Assembly (NCBI GenBank): GCA_023079485.1
Contig: CM041089.1
Coordinates: forward strand, 14,523,001 to 14,587,000
Length of the DNA stretch: 64,000 bases
Origin: Archilochus colubris
Lineage: Eukaryota > Chordata > Aves > Apodiformes > Trochilidae
Direction of reading: 5' to 3'
Both the position numbers and the translations under genes were made by a program. Under the pieces are notes generated by a model, which did not search any database, was not told the origin of the DNA, and was given only the letters and a program-made list of their open reading frames with translations. This document shows, one piece after another, positions 23,850 through 37,628 of the stretch (positions within the stretch are counted from its first letter, which is position 1; each line of letters starts with the position of its first letter).

Positions 23850-26800
23850 GGGGATTTTAGCAAATGGACAGGTAAACAGAGGATGCTCTTCCGTCTTCAG
23901 AAACAGTCCAATGGTATTTGCATTTTAGGAGGAGTATAAACCTACACATACGTATATTTTGTTAAGGTTCAGTATAATAAAGAAAAATAACATGACTCCA
24001 AATAAACCACAACTCCTCCTCCACAAATAACAGGTCCTGGAACAAATTTGATTTGGTGTTGCTTTACAGTTATTCAGACAGCACACAAGTAGCTATTCTA
24101 ATTTTTTTCAATACAGTAACTGATGTCAGGCAGCTCCTTGGCAAAAAAAAAAACCCAGCCCCACACTGGTTTCTGAAGTATGAGGAGGTGTGGAGTATTT
24201 CATTATGTGGGGACTCAGCATTAGGCAGTCACTCTGGGCCTCTTGGGGCAGGTAATCTTCATGCAAAAAAGAACAGATTAACATTTTTGAAAGGGTCCTG
24301 CACTATTCCATAGTCACACTGAGTGTAACCCATGGAAATATGTGTGTATCCCATCCTTATATGAGGCACTGGACAATTGTAAGGCACCTATCTGAGGAAC
24401 ATTAAGCCAGTTTCACCTAGACCATATCCTAGCTTTGTTAGAGATGGAACTAAACCTTGAAATATACTTCTGAATTCTCTGCATGACTTGATTTTGCTTT
24501 CTCCTATAATCAGGAATTCTTTCAGACAGTCAGACAGTGTTACATCAGCTTTGCATCATTCCAGTATTGTTCTTGTGTAATTCCAATCACATCCATGGAG
24601 TTATGAGGACTACAAATAAGAGAAACAGGCAAGGAATGAGGCCTATAGGGCATGCCAGTAAATGTTTAACATACTTCTTTCACTGAACATAATTTTTTTG
24701 TTTTGCAATTCTACTGGATTATAATTTCAAAAGCAGGAATTAATTTATACTCCAATAAACACAGACAGCATTGCTACTTTATCCTTTTTTAGCTTGGCAT
24801 TGGATATTGGTAGTATGAATTGCTTTGGGCAGACTTCCATCTCTTTCCAAGGTCGATAGAACTTATTAAAATAAGTTAGAATATGGCAAAAATGTTCAAA
24901 GTTAGTGAAACCATTATTTTAAAACTGCTAGGGTTGGCAAAAATGATACACAGTGCAGCACCTGGTCTACACACAAATAACATTTGTCCTCAGTTCATTT
25001 TAGCCTCCTGCCAGTTTACAAGAATAAAGATAAGTGATGAAATGAGTTACTGCTTAGTGGGGGATTTAGCAAGAGGCACCTGGGAAAAATAATTGGGGTG
25101 GAGGAGACACAGGAGAAGGAGAGGAAAAAAAAAAAGAAAAATATGTATACTAAGATGTTTAGAGATACAGAAAGGACTTAGTGTGTAAAATGAGATGGTG
25201 TTATCTTGCATATGTCTGGTAAGATTCAGTTCAGCAGTCTCTACTGATGTTTGTCATTTCTGAAGTACAGGAAGGGAAAGTAGACAAAGTCAGGAAGTGT
25301 CTTAATTGTGAAGTGTGATTACAGTTGGATGCCTAATTCCTTTTGGTTCTTATAAAAATCCTGGTCTGCAATTACAAATTTTAGAACATTTCTATAGACG
25401 AATAGGAGGGTATAATACAACATTCCATTCAGGTGTGACTGAACATAATGGTGTCTTTTCAAACAAAATTTTATCAGTCCTTTCCACTTCTGTTTAGCCC
25501 TAAATATATTAGGTCCTCACTCATTTTGTATGATAAAATAATAAAAAAAAGGAGTGTTCCTTTATGAAGTGTTAACTGGGTTTGATTTTTGAAAGCAGTG
25601 GCAGCTTACTGTGGTGAGGTTGGGGTACTTATGTCACATATTGGCCTACTATAGCATGAAACATGTTCTCTGTCAAAACATCCAGGATGTTTAATGAAGT
25701 TCCATCTTCATAATCGGTAGTAAGCTGTACACACACCCTAGATCTATATCTTCATGCTTCAAAAGGCGAGGAGAAAAGAAAAGGCTGGATTTCCTGCCCT
25801 CTGAGGGTTGTTTTATTCTGTGCCAATACTCATAATGAATATAAATTCATCTGTACATAGAGAAGGCAAATGATATCTTTTTGGCGTGACCAGTTAGCTG
25901 TATTAAATAAATACACACTAGCTGCTCTTGGGCAATTAAACAAGCCACCCAAGAGACAAGGCTTTCAACAGCTGGTGTGTGTGTGACTTTAACAAGGGGC
26001 TACAGGTGGTGGTCAGAAGTAGAAGAGCTTGCTTCCCCTCTGTATTACACACACCTCTACATGAGAGGAATAACAGAGAACTCTGTTCTTCCGTTTCTTT
26101 AAAGCATTTGGAGAAAGTTTCTTGTTTCCCATTGGGTATACTAGAACAAGGGATTACTGATAAAGGGAGGAGTTTTCTGAGGAGCAATTATCAGTTTTCC
26201 TACTCATCTGGTGAAGGTGGGAAGGATTTCTCTGCACAGCATGACTAGGAGTGTCAGTGGGATCAAGGCTGGGTTTATCCTTTTTCTTTTATGGAGTTGC
26301 TGCTAAGCAGACTACTACTATGAAAAACTTCTTCCAAGATAGTTTTAGTTTTCACTTGTTATAACTCTTTGTGGCTAAAAAAATGTGTATCAAGCATGAA
26401 TAAGCTACTTCACTAAGTATTTACCAATGCACAGCATTATATAGCTGTAGGGAAGGTTGTACCAGTTGTATTTGAAGGTTTTCTTCAAAAAATGTTGCTC
26501 AGGTATTTTTCTCAAAACCACAGGCACAGGAGTACTTACAATTGCTATTGCTCAGACTGAAGGTTTTGATCTCCAGGGAGTAGTAATGATGGTCAAATGG
26601 TGTTCTATGTTCAGCTTATCAACTCATAGACCCTCTTTCTCATCCTTCCTCTCTACCACAAGAAGCGAATGAAACTGATAATAACAGAAGAGGTACAAAA
26701 TAAATTCAGATCACTCTCTTAGTGGCTTAAGAAATTATGGAAATTATCAGGGTATGGAATTTTACAATTTTGCTGATTGCTGGGGGAGAGAGTATCATCG

Positions 26801-27630
26801 TATCTGTGGATGAGAGTATGAGGTTTAAACAGACATATTCTTGCTGACATGGGTGGTTGCTCCAAGTAGTTCTTGTACATTGAAGAAAGTAGTTGGGAGA
26901 TTTTGAGTTTCTGAGATAGTACAGTGATAAGAGCCTTCTTATCAAAGGTAGGGAGGAGTAAACTTGGCTCTTTAGTTGTGTGAGGGGAAAGAAACCTCAG
27001 AAACAAGTTCTGAAGCATTTTAATAGCAGAAACTTAAGCCACTATCTTATTGTTAACGTGCATCAGGAATCCACTCAGGGACCACAGTTTTGGTGTTGTC
27101 TGGCACTGAAACAAAGCACTTTTGTTTGTAGGAGGGAATGTTGAGGAAGGTGTGGGAAACATTTTTGTTCCTTTCCTGCATTTTTGTCTGATTTTTTCCT
27201 GAGTTTAAATATTGTGTGAAATTCAGCAGCTTATCTTGGAATCTCAGCTTCAAATAACATGGAAATTATTTATGATGTATCTGCAGAGTTGATACAGACC
27301 AGCTCATTTTATAGGAGTTTATTGGCAATTAATTACAACAGCCAAGGATCTGGCTGATCAATATTCTTCTGACTTCTATTTTGATCTTGTATCAAAAATC
27401 TATACTAATGGATTGGTCACTAAAAGTACCTCTTATAACAGTAACACAAATAGATGTGTTATTTGGTCCATAGTTCTGACAATAGATATATTTTCTCCAT
27501 TTTACCATTCTTCTTGATTTCTTTCATAGAAGTAGGGACAAAGCTTGAGACATCTTTTATACCAATTTAGTCAAATGCCAGGTGAAATGAGGATATAATA
27601 TTTACTATAAATACTGTCAAAAACGCTGAC
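23850..27630. other. Intergenic sequence upstream of the mucin
   Basis: About 3.8 kb without a recognisable gene. ORFs are short and without domains. A short A-rich stretch lies near 25125-25140. Promoter-proximal enhancers may be present but none can be named from sequence alone. Confidence 0.4.
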
Positions 27631-27639
27631 ATGATTCAA

Positions 27640-27960
27640 AAACTTTTTATTGAGAGAGATGTAAGTAAAGCAGCGTGCTGCAGCACGCTGGGCGGCCGGG
27701 GGGGCCGCAGCCCCACCACCGGCTCGCACCTTCAATAAGGTGAAGCCGGCCCTTTATACTTTTCACAAAGCCCTTCCCCTCAGTCTCCCATCAGTTCATC
27801 ATTGGTTCCCAAACCGCGGGCTCTCCCAGCACTGGTTCGTGCTTCGCGGGCTTCTCTCTGTTGCGCGGGCTTCGCTCTGCTGCTGAGGGGAATGGTTTCA
27901 TGTTACGTCCGTTTCGCGGGCCCCTGCAGTCGGCCACTCCTCCTGTTTGTCTGGCTTTTG
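27640..27960 (-). mobile_element. GC-rich LTR-like remnant
   Basis: A CpG-rich island in AT-rich surroundings. Read on the minus strand it has a TATA-like AGTATAAAGGGCC near 27752-27764, then a GC-rich stretch with a perfect 20-bp palindrome at 27672-27691, then CTCTCAATAAAAAG at about 27641-27654, a poly(A) signal. TATA followed about 110 bp later by AATAAA is the layout of a retroviral LTR (U3-R-U5). Ends and target duplication could not be fixed. The alternative is an unrelated CpG-rich promoter. Confidence 0.4.
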
Positions 27961-29059
27961 TTCCTTAAACATACACTTACAAATACACCCCAAAACAAGA
28001 CACAACAAACCGCCTCAACAAACTGACCAAACAAACATTATTAAACTGAAAGATACACTCAACAAAACAATAAACTACAATTTTAAACCCATATTTTTCA
28101 CAAATACTATGATTACAACCTGAAAATGGATCATACAAGAGTGGTAAAGGCAAGCATTCAGAAGGTAGGAAGGCTGTTAATGAAACCAAAAGGCATCTGC
28201 CTTCCATGTTGAAATTATTACTCCACTACTGTTGAGAACCTCTGCCTCCCCAGAGATGCAATAAACCAGAGATAGTTGGGGTCCAGGTAAAACTCCATTG
28301 TGCCTCAGATCTGTGAATTGCTTGCCATGGGAACTGGGAAAATGAATCAATAGTTGGACTGGTCAGAGAAGAGCATATTTATTGTGGTGTGGAAAGTAAT
28401 GTGAAGTAATGACAGTGTGTAATTAACACAAAGCAAGTTGGCATGAACTTAAGCAGAGGATCTGGCACACCCTTTCTATTTAGCTCTGTAGAGGTTTAGT
28501 TGCTTTCCTTGGCCTGCCAGGCACGTTTCCTCAGCTTTCTCTGATAGTCTCAACAGTTCTGTCCTTCCATCCATCTACAGGTGACTCACCAGTTTTGCAC
28601 GTTTAGTGCACCGTTGTGTTGTCTCCCCTTTTCTTGATGCTGTTTTAAAGTATTTTGTGAGTGATGTGACAGTTGAAGGCTGTCTTGGGCACAGCCATCA
28701 CAAAATGACAGCTTTTTTATTTCAACTGCCACCTTGGAGTTGCAAAGGGGAGACTCCAGCCTACTTCAGAGACTGGTTGACAGAGGGGCAAAGGAGACCA
28801 GGAAGGCTGGATGTTCTTTAAGAAGGAAATCTTAAAGACTCAGGAGCAGGTCATCCATCCCCCTGTGCCAAAATATAAACTGGCAGGGTAGAATACCAGC
28901 TTGGGTGAACGGTTTTGGTTGGAAACCAAGAACAAAAAGGAGAGTTTATGGCCATCAGAAGATGGGGCAGGCCACTCAGAAACACTACAAAGATGTTAGG
29001 GATGCAGGGAAAAAATTAGCATAGCCATAGCCCAACTAGAACTTAGTCTGGCTACTCTC

Positions 29060-29680
29060 TTTCATATCTTTATCAATGGTCTGGGTTGAGTGCACCCTCA
29101 GTAAGTTTGAAGATTAATCTGCCTCAGCTAGAAAGGTTCTGCAGAGGGTGCCTGGACAGTCTGGATTGATGGGCCAAGGGCAAGTGTATGAGGCTTAGTG
29201 CCAGGCCCTGCACTTGGATCACAACAGTCCCATGCAATGCTACAGGCTTGAGAAAGTGTGGCCAGCATCCACCTGGCTGAATATGAGCCAACAATGTGCA
29301 CAGGTGGCCAAGGCAGCCAACAGCATCCTGGTTTCTATCAGGAATAGTGTGGCCAGCAGGGCTTGGGAAGGGTTTGTCCCTCTGTCGTCTGCACTGGTGA
29401 GGCCACACCTTGAGTACTGTGTGGAGTTTTGGGCTCCCCACTACCAGAAGGACATTGAAAGTTTTAGAGCACAAATCTTATGAGGAACACCTGAAGGAAC
29501 TGGGGTTGTTTAGTCTGAAGAAAAGGAGGCTGAGGGGAGACCTTATTGCTCCCTACAACTACCTGGAAGGTAGTAATGAGCTGGGTGTTGATCTCTTCTC
29601 CCAATTAACAAATGATAGAACAGGAGGAAATTGCCTCAAATTGCACCAGAGGAGCTTTAGATTGCAATTAACAAGTGACT
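29060..29680 (+). mobile_element. CR1 LINE fragment, about 620 bp
   Basis: Contains diagnostic CR1 pieces in order: GAGTGCACCCTCAGTAAGTT, GTGCCAGGCCCTGCACTTGG, CCAAGGCAGCCAACAGCATC, GTGAGGCCACACCTTGAGTA and AAAAGGAGGCTGAGGGGAGA. It corresponds to the region between the end of the reverse transcriptase ORF and the 3' UTR. It lacks the CR1 terminal tail, so it is truncated at both ends. Coding frames are disrupted. Confidence 0.85.
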
Positions 29681-29689
29681 TTCTAACTG

Positions 29690-31205
29690 AACCAATGAAA
29701 TCATGTTACGGTTTTCAAATGTAATAGGTCTTCTGCATCACACAGTGTGCTTCACTTCTGGGTAGTCAGGATGTCCCAGGTGAGCTCAACATTGTCTTTC
29801 TTGCTCATTTTAACTTTTGTAACTTTGGGCTTTGACTTTCTGAGTACTCAGCTGTAGTGGCTGAATGATTTTTGTATTTAATTCCCATCCTTTAAAAGTA
29901 TCTGGAAAAACTTTTAATAGCTTTGCTGCTAGAAAGCTCCTATGCCTTGTTTTATTTTCTATATATGATTGTTGAGTGCTGTTTTTTTAAGCTGGAAAAA
30001 TGAATATATTCATATGAGTAATTTTTACCTGGTTTAACATCCTTAGGTTCATCATGCACTTGATTCAGGTGAAAGCAATAGCTTTTCCATTGGACATGTT
30101 AGATGAAAATTAATCTGGTAGATTTTTCAGTGTTTGTGGTGTTTACAGCTCTCATCTCATTTGTCTGGCTGGGCTTCAGTTTTGTTTTCCTCTCCTTCAT
30201 TGTGCTGAATGTGTCTTTTTGGGCTAATATCACTGCTAATACTTTGTTATCTGCCAGACATTCACTGTCCTATATGCTATAGTTCTTTTGCCTGTACATC
30301 TTTGCTTCATTTCATAAATTAGTGTGTGGGATACTAATAAAATATATTAGCTGAATCTGGCCTTTTGAATCCTTGTTGGGAGACTTAGATACAGTTAATA
30401 TTTTTTCCTTTTATTTTAAAAGTTTCTCCACTAGCTTGGCATAATTACTTTTCCTGCCCCTGTAATTGCATGTAGCCATTCATTCTAAAGGTTCTTTTTT
30501 TCCAAGCACTCTCAAATTGTAATTTGAATTTCTTTGCCTAGTCAGAACGGGCTGTTGAACACATCTCGATGTATTTTTCCTTGTTTTCTGGAGCTTTCTA
30601 GGAGACACTTGATGAATTATTTCTGCATCTGTTCCATAAAAATCTGTTCAGGTTTTCATTAGTGCTGCACATATCCCCAGTGCTTGACAGGTGAAGTTTG
30701 TCTCCATGTTATTGGGTAATCTTAAGTTCAGTCTAAAGAGGCTGTATGTGGGTATCAGGCTCTAAGTTTAACTCCTTCAGTGATGGCTGAGTTTAGAGAG
30801 GTACCTGAACTTCTGCCACAGAAGTCCCATAAGGGACATGTCTTCCCTTATGTCCTTCACTGGCCCTTATCTGTTTGACTTCAGATTAACAGATGTTACC
30901 TGGCATCCATCTTAAGCAGACAAACAAAACTGCAGCAATTCAATATTCAGTTCATAGCTCTTCTGCTCTCTCCCTCTATGTCATCAAGAGTATAAGACAA
31001 ATCTAGAGCTTCAGAAGCCATGCACACTAATTCCTGGAATAGCCCAACTTGCAAATAAAAGTTCAACATGGTTTTCTTGTGGGCTACCAAGTGTGCAGCA
31101 AAGTTGATCTGTTTTGATATGGCTGATGCTAATGGCCAGTCTAGGTGACCATAGTGGTTCCTCCTGCTGCTCTCCTCTGTGATGTCCTGTTCTACCCCAC
31201 CAGTT
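29690..31205. other. Intergenic, no feature seen
   Basis: About 1.5 kb of AT-rich sequence with no recognisable gene or repeat. Confidence 0.4.
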
Positions 31206-31211
31206 AAGATG

Positions 31212-31420
31212 TTTTCATGGTTCAGGCCCAGCCAGTACCAACCAGACCTCTGCTTTCTCTCACCCCCACTGTGGGACAAGGAGGAGAAAACCCACCCAAA
31301 GGCTCTTTAATGGAGATGAAGACAGGGAGGTTTGCATTCCGCAGTTGTGGGGACAGGCAAACACCAGACAGGTTCGGTTTGGGAAGAAACATCCTCCCCC
31401 CACCCTCCCCAATTTAATCT
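31212..31420 (+). mobile_element. Probable degenerate LTR fragment (ERVL-like)
   Basis: Begins CATGGTTCAGGCCCAGCCAG and continues with a CTCTCACCCCCACTGTGGGA stretch and a GGAGAAAACCCACCC block. This order recalls the start of songbird ERVL-type LTRs. Divergence is high and no internal retroviral sequence flanks it. The assignment is from memory and is tentative. Confidence 0.35.
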
Positions 31421-31429
31421 ACGAGGAGA

Positions 31430-34400
31430 ATACTTATGGTTGTGAATTTGGTGTTCTTTCTCTTGCCCCAGTCTAATCAGACCAAGCAGTCATGCAAGAA
31501 TTAGGGGTTAGCAAACTTGTTTCCACAGACTGCAGTATCTTTTTACAACCAGATGAGAATTATGGGACAGCAAAGTGCTGCCTGCCACTGCTGAGGAATG
31601 TAAAGCAATAGAACTAAGTTTTAAACCATGTGCAATTTATTCCAAGTCCTTAGGATAAAAAAAGATGCATATTTCTGCCTCTCTCTGAGTATTAAATTGG
31701 ATAGGGCACAATTCAGAGTAAGAGCGTTGATGTTTCTCTGACCACATTGCTTGACTGATGGAAGTTGGAGCAAATGGTTTCAGATGAATAGAGCTTTATT
31801 AATTACTGTTGTTCTTTCACTGCTGGGATGAGTTTTAATTTTGAGTATTGTCCCTTACAAACAGAAAGAACACACAAAGCAACTTTCAGTTGGTTAAATT
31901 AATTGCCATTCTGCATATTGTATTTAAGGGCCAGTCAAAGCAGATTGTTAATGGATCTCGTGCAGGCTTTGCTCTGGCAGAGGCTGCCAGTCACCCATTT
32001 TATTTACTATTTGCTTATCACAACCTTTTGGTGTATGCACGTAAATGGACATTGCTCTGCTGGTTTGCCACAATGACTGTATTGTAACAGCTGAAGGAGA
32101 TAACCCTGAGACCTGCAATGGGGTTTGTTTCATCACTTCTAGTTGTAAATTCCCAAAGAGAATTTGAAATGAACCAGGCTTCATTTCTTCTCATTTCTGT
32201 GGCATACATCTGTAAAAAGGAGGGTATATCCACCACTTTACAGTTGTATATCATCCAGACTCAGCTGTATTTTAGGTCCACATTCAATAAAGGTGCTGAC
32301 TAAGCTGTAGGAACATTCCAAAAAACATATAAACCATTCTTGCAGCTTTGTGGACATGAGCAAGATTCTGATCTCATTTACATTCGTGTACATCTTGTAC
32401 ACAAAGGTACTCGGGTACCCTTTTTAAGGGTAAGCTTGAGAATTAGATTAAATGCAGATAGTGAGGAATTAAAGTGGCTTAGTGAAGACAGGAAGTTACA
32501 GTGTTGAAGAGGTGGTCTGAGATCTTGAAGGTCATTATCCAAATATCTGCACATCACAGACTTGTTATGAAACTCACTGCACTAAGGACTTCTTCAAATT
32601 TGTGGGTTCAAGTATGAACTGCTTGTGTCCTATGTAGGAAGAGTAGAATTTAATAGAATATGAAAAGCAATCCCTGGGAATAAAAGTCTGGCTTCCATCT
32701 TACTGATGAGCTGCTTGTTCTCTGTCAGGAAGCAGGAGGCTTCCTTCACAGATGGTGTGAAAGGCTACATATTGCTGTGAATTTTCTCCACCTCTCTATT
32801 TTCACTTTGCTGACATGCTTCCATGCACCTTAGCTGCTTGCTCTACAGCAACCATCACCCCTGTGCTCTTCAATCCTACTGTTACCCACAGACAACAAAA
32901 AGCCTCCTCTGCAACTCCAAGTTGTTAGGACTCAAGATGTCCCACCAAATAGCCTTTCAGCCTCCTTTCAAACTCAACTCATGATGCCTTCAGCACTGCA
33001 ACTCGTACCCTAATATTCTCCCTGCCTGACTGATTTGTAAACTCCATGCAAGAACATCTCATGCTTTCTGATCTTCCATAGATATAAGATCCTTGGACAT
33101 ATGCTAGCCTTGTGCTCTCTTATCAGTCACTGCTGCTATCTGCAGAGCATCTGCTCCCCTTCTGAAAAGGAGAAGTGGAGAGGGGTACAATATGGGTATA
33201 AAAGAAGAGGGTATAGCAGGAAAAGAGTTAAGAAAGCAGAAGTACAGTGGTTTTCCATAAACACATGTCCTCCAGCTCTAATAACCATTCCCAGTTGCAG
33301 TTTATTGTAGTGCAAGTTACTACTCAGACATAATCTTCAAATAGCATCCAACTCATGAGTAAATATCAAAGTATCTCATCAAATAGAATTACATATATAG
33401 GTGCTTGAAATGTCCCATTATAATGAAAAAAGGAGGATACAGATCTTTAAGTTTTTGCAGTATCCCATACCCATACCATCCTGAGACAGTGTAGCTAGCT
33501 CATTGCTTGTGTAAAGCATAATATTCACATTCACATAATTTCAAAGTAAAGTTAAAAGTTTAAATCCACAAACTTAGCTGACTCAAGGACTTTCTAGGAA
33601 CATTTTATACTTTTGAGAGAGAAATTGATTTCCTTTCTATTCCCTTTCAATATGATAAGGAGATTCCCCACTGCATTCAGTTTGAAAATAATCATGTCAA
33701 CTGTGTGGGGACCTTTTTGGACTCTTGTATGTAATAAAATCTATAATTGAATAAATACCAGACACACTTTAACTGTGAAGGCTAAGGTGATCTGGACTAC
33801 AGATCATGCAGTAAGTACACTGGGTTTTTTCATTCTGTACTACTTTGCTGCTAACAGAAGCAACATCCTGCATATATCAAGATCAAAGACAAGCAGGACT
33901 TTAGGAAAGAATTTCCAGTTTGACCACTCATGAAAGAAATGAATGAGCTCATTCTGTACGTCAGACACATTGGCTGTACCCAAGAAGATATCTGTCTCTA
34001 GGATTATTTGCTAGGATATTTGTGGATCAAAACCATATCTGTTCTGAATGGGGCCAAATGTTTGGCATGTTACGTTTTGAAATCAGGGAAAATAGAATAG
34101 AAGGTGAGGAAGTTCTCATGGTTGTTTTTTTGGGCGTTTGTGCTAAGTAGTCACTATTCTAGCTAATCTTTGCTTATAAAGAAAAAGGAATGCAAATATA
34201 TTTATTCATGGTTCTATACCAAAACTCATTTTAAAAAATAATTTTCCTCAGACTTTTTTTATTCAATGGCAGTTGAATGTTAATGTGGGAAAGCTGTTCC
34301 TGTAGGCATACAGGCAGGGAGATAATCTGAATTGATTTAGTGAAGAACACCTTGGGAAAATAACTGTTGTCTGATATTTTTCCTGTGGTTTAGAGATACA

Positions 34401-37300
34401 GGTAATGAAAGTGATGATAACAATCTATGCAAATTCATATTTTTCTTAAATTACGTTAATTTGCTAAAACGTAAGAATTTGTGTTTGTATTTTAGTGATT
34501 AACACTAGATATCTTGTATAGTTCAGAGCTGGGTAAGAATTTAATATGTGCAGAACATTATTCACCTCCCACTAAAATCAATGAAGAGAATTCTATGGAA
34601 ACTCATAAATTTTATCAATCCTTTGATAATATTGATTTTTATAATGATTGAATCCTTTCGCATACTGGCTTATTAGGAAGGTGAAATACTTCTTATACCA
34701 AGACAATGTACTGGGAAAGCTGAGTATCTACTGACACAAATCTTTATCTTGAACCATGTTATACCTCAGCTAGAACATGACTGGCTCTAGTTCTGATTTG
34801 TTCCTAAATCATTCTTATATCTTTACCTTATAGCACTGCCAGTTGTGATTACAAAACAGTTTCCATACTAAGACCCTCTTTCAATTGCTAAGGCTTTGTC
34901 AAGCTTTTAATCATTTAGTTGACATTTTAGGGAGTTTTGATCTACTTTAGATAGCTAAGTATTTTAAGAAGCAGAAAACGGAAATATTTCATTTGGAACT
35001 ATCCAGACTTTCAAAAGTTGCAAGAGAGAATAACTTGCTTCTTATATAATAAATTAATGTCTTGCAGAATAAGGGAATTTGGATGGATCTTCTGCTTAAG
35101 AAGCACATCTTAACAACTACTCTTAAAAAGTAAAACACTGTTTATTAGAATTTACCATAATTCAAGTTGTTCATATAACTGCTGACATCATCTTAGGGTG
35201 TTACACTTAGCTCTAAGAGATCCTAGTACTTCTATTGTGTGGTAAAGCATTTAATGGATGCCAAATCAAACTCTTAACCTTCCTGTAATTCCGCAAAAAA
35301 GTGAACTAGATATTGAGAAGCAGAATAAAAGCATTCTGATAAATACATGTTTGCTTTGTATTCTAATACATTCAAGGGTATTTTCCCCCAACACCAACGT
35401 AAAACAAGAACAGTTGGTAGGTAAGCTGGTGTTGGTTTTACCCAGATAACAACTACTTCCACTACTTCATTTAGTATAAGAATGACCACAGTAGATCAGA
35501 GGAAATCACCATCCAACCCAATACCTTATCAGTGGCCAACACAGCATGTCAGGAAAAGAGCTGAGCAAGCACAAAGTGATAATTCTGAAGAATACCCTCC
35601 TATATCCCAAAAATAAGTGTCTCGGGGCATCCTGATGTGGTGTCTTTGGGCTTGCTATCACTGTGGCTTAATTGTTGGTGGTTTTGTTGTTATTAAGTAA
35701 AAAGGGCATATGGATCATGGTTGCAATCAGTATGATGAGAAAGCAGAGATAAACCAGGAGTTAAAAGACCTTGGGGAGTGAGCAATTTAATTTTTGTGAC
35801 TTTCTATTGCAGCTCAGCTGTCAACAGCAACTGGGCTTCCTCTTCACTGCCACTTTTCTTTTTGCCCTCTGCTGTTGCTGCTACCTGACTGAGGATGTGA
35901 CAGCTTCCTCTTACAGGGGTAAAAGGGAGATGGAAAGTGGAGCACTGACTGGGAGAGAAGGGAGAAGAAGAACGCAGAGGTGTCGGAGAAATGTGCATAC
36001 ATTTGGGTGAGTGAGGAAGCTGAGAATATCTGAGAGGTAGCAAGTGAGGAAATGAATGCTATCACTCCTGATCCTAGAAGTAAACTGAGTTAAACACAAT
36101 TGAAGATATTGACTGGCCTTTCTCACTGAAAGGGTTAAACAGCTTGGTATAAAGGATACCTTTCTCTACTGTCCTGGGCAAGCCATAGAAAGGACGTCAT
36201 GCTTCTGAATTTTATTTGTCTTGGAGGTGGTGCACGGACATCCTTGAATCTCAGAGACTCCTTTAAATAACATTGTTTGGTGGAGTTTAAGAAGTTTCTG
36301 TCCCTAGTCAGCTTTGATCCCTCCTCTCTGTTTGACAACTACTGTTTGCTCCATGAACACTATGGCTACTGTCCTACAACTAGCAGGGCAGGGGCCACAC
36401 CACTGCAGAAATAACTACCAAAATCCCAGTTTCAAGCTTCATAAATAGCAGAGGAAACCTTAGATGCCTGGTACTGTTCTATTGTTCTCTTTCTTCTCTC
36501 TTCCGTGTCTTTACCTTTTATCTCTAAGAATTCTCATGTTTCATGTTTACATAGCACTGTGGAGAGTAATTCTACACCATTCTACCTCAAGCACCACCAT
36601 GGCTTAATAAGTACCTAGATAAACAATAATAGGTCAATGCAGAGAGATGTAAGCAAAATAAAACTCTAATCCATTTTAGCAAAGTGTGGATGTGTGTATT
36701 TCAAAGAATTGATTCAGGCCATAGTATATTATAGTGCCTAGCACAGGAAAAGCCTGGACCATGTGAGGGGAGTTCTTAGCTGTTACAGTAATACTAATGC
36801 CAAAGCAATCATTTAGTTTATTCTGAAATGCACATGTTCTTAAACTGCCTTTTTGAATAAGTACCTGGAACTGAAATGGGTACTAAGAGGAATCTGATGT
36901 AAATTCCAGATTTATGTAATCCTAATTTGTACAACACAGCTATTCATGAGTTAGAGTTTAATAAATTCTGAAGAACGTTGCTGAGTTGACAGCTAAGAAC
37001 CAGCACTCCACAGCCCCAAAATGTAAATGTTCTTAATGAAATGCAATCAGAAAAATAGAAAAAAAAAAAAAAAAAGGACAGTGGAGGGGAAAAGGATTAA
37101 AAACAGAGGGAGGAAGAGGTAGACTGAGTAGGGTAGCTCTTTGCTTGGTACTCATTCCTTCTGATAAAGAAATGTTACATACGCTGTTGCATGACTTTTG
37201 CAGAAATATTTCAAGCAGTTTTGTGATCCTGTAGCTTCCAGAGTGTCTTGATTCTTTATATTGATATTTTCATCAGAGAGTGCAATTTTGGTGGTTTGTT
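31430..37300. other. Long intergenic stretch
   Basis: About 5.9 kb without a recognisable gene. It contains an A run at 37059-37075 and a possible exon-like segment near 35805-35930 that I could not support. The remainder looks like ordinary AT-rich unique DNA. Confidence 0.4.
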
Positions 37301-37312
37301 TTTTTACCAGCA

Positions 37313-37318
37313 TTTATT
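37313..37318 (-). other. Poly(A) signal after the small membrane ORF
   Basis: AATAAA on the minus strand, about 53 bp downstream of the TAA stop at 37371. Hexamers are common by chance in AT-rich DNA, so this only supports the ORF as part of the combination. Confidence 0.4.
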
Positions 37319-37370
37319 TTACAAGGCTCTGATCTGTCAGCATGTGCATCGTGTTGGGGCAGAGCCAACA

Positions 37371-37628
37371 TTATGCCTCAAGGACATTTTTAGCACAAGG
37401 CTGAAGGCAATACAATTCATCTACAATGGCAGTCTCTGTCTGACTGTTTGTCCCGTATGGATTAAGTTGGTGTTGATGCCTGTTAAATATCCAAGCCTTT
37501 GCCAAAACGAATAGGAGATTTATTATCAGGGATATAATGGCAACTACTCTCAACCTGAACTCAAGGTCAAAGTAGTTTTTCCAGTTAGAAGGAGGACTTT
37601 GTCCACTACCAGCAGCTAATGGGGTCAT
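37371..37628 (-). CDS. Candidate small single-pass membrane protein, 85 aa
   Basis: Not recognised. The ORF starts ATG ACC CCA at 37628 and stops at TAA 37371-37373. A polar N-terminus (MTPLAAGSGQSPPSNWKN) leads to a hydrophobic segment at about residues 31-46 (VVAIISLIINLLFVLA), flanked by Arg residues before and a Lys, Arg and His segment after. A polar C-terminal tail (NPYGTNSQTET, ending KNVLEA) follows. A splice-acceptor-like TTGTTTCAG sits three bases before the ATG, and AATAAA (37313-37318) lies about 53 bp after the stop. Together this looks like a last coding exon of a small membrane protein gene, with 5' UTR exons elsewhere. It could also be chance or a decayed retroelement piece. 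The 85-codon length alone is weak evidence. Confidence 0.4.
   Translation of the reverse strand: MTPLAAGSGQSPPSNWKNYFDLEFRLRVVAIISLIINLLFVLAKAWIFNRHQHQLNPYGTNSQTETAIVDELYCLQPCAKNVLEA

Noticed and set aside
35805..36010. Exon-like segment with TTTCTATTGCAG acceptor and hydrophobic FLFTATFLFALCCCCYL peptide
   Set aside because: No clear donor in frame, the peptide is not recognisable, and no neighbouring exon was found.
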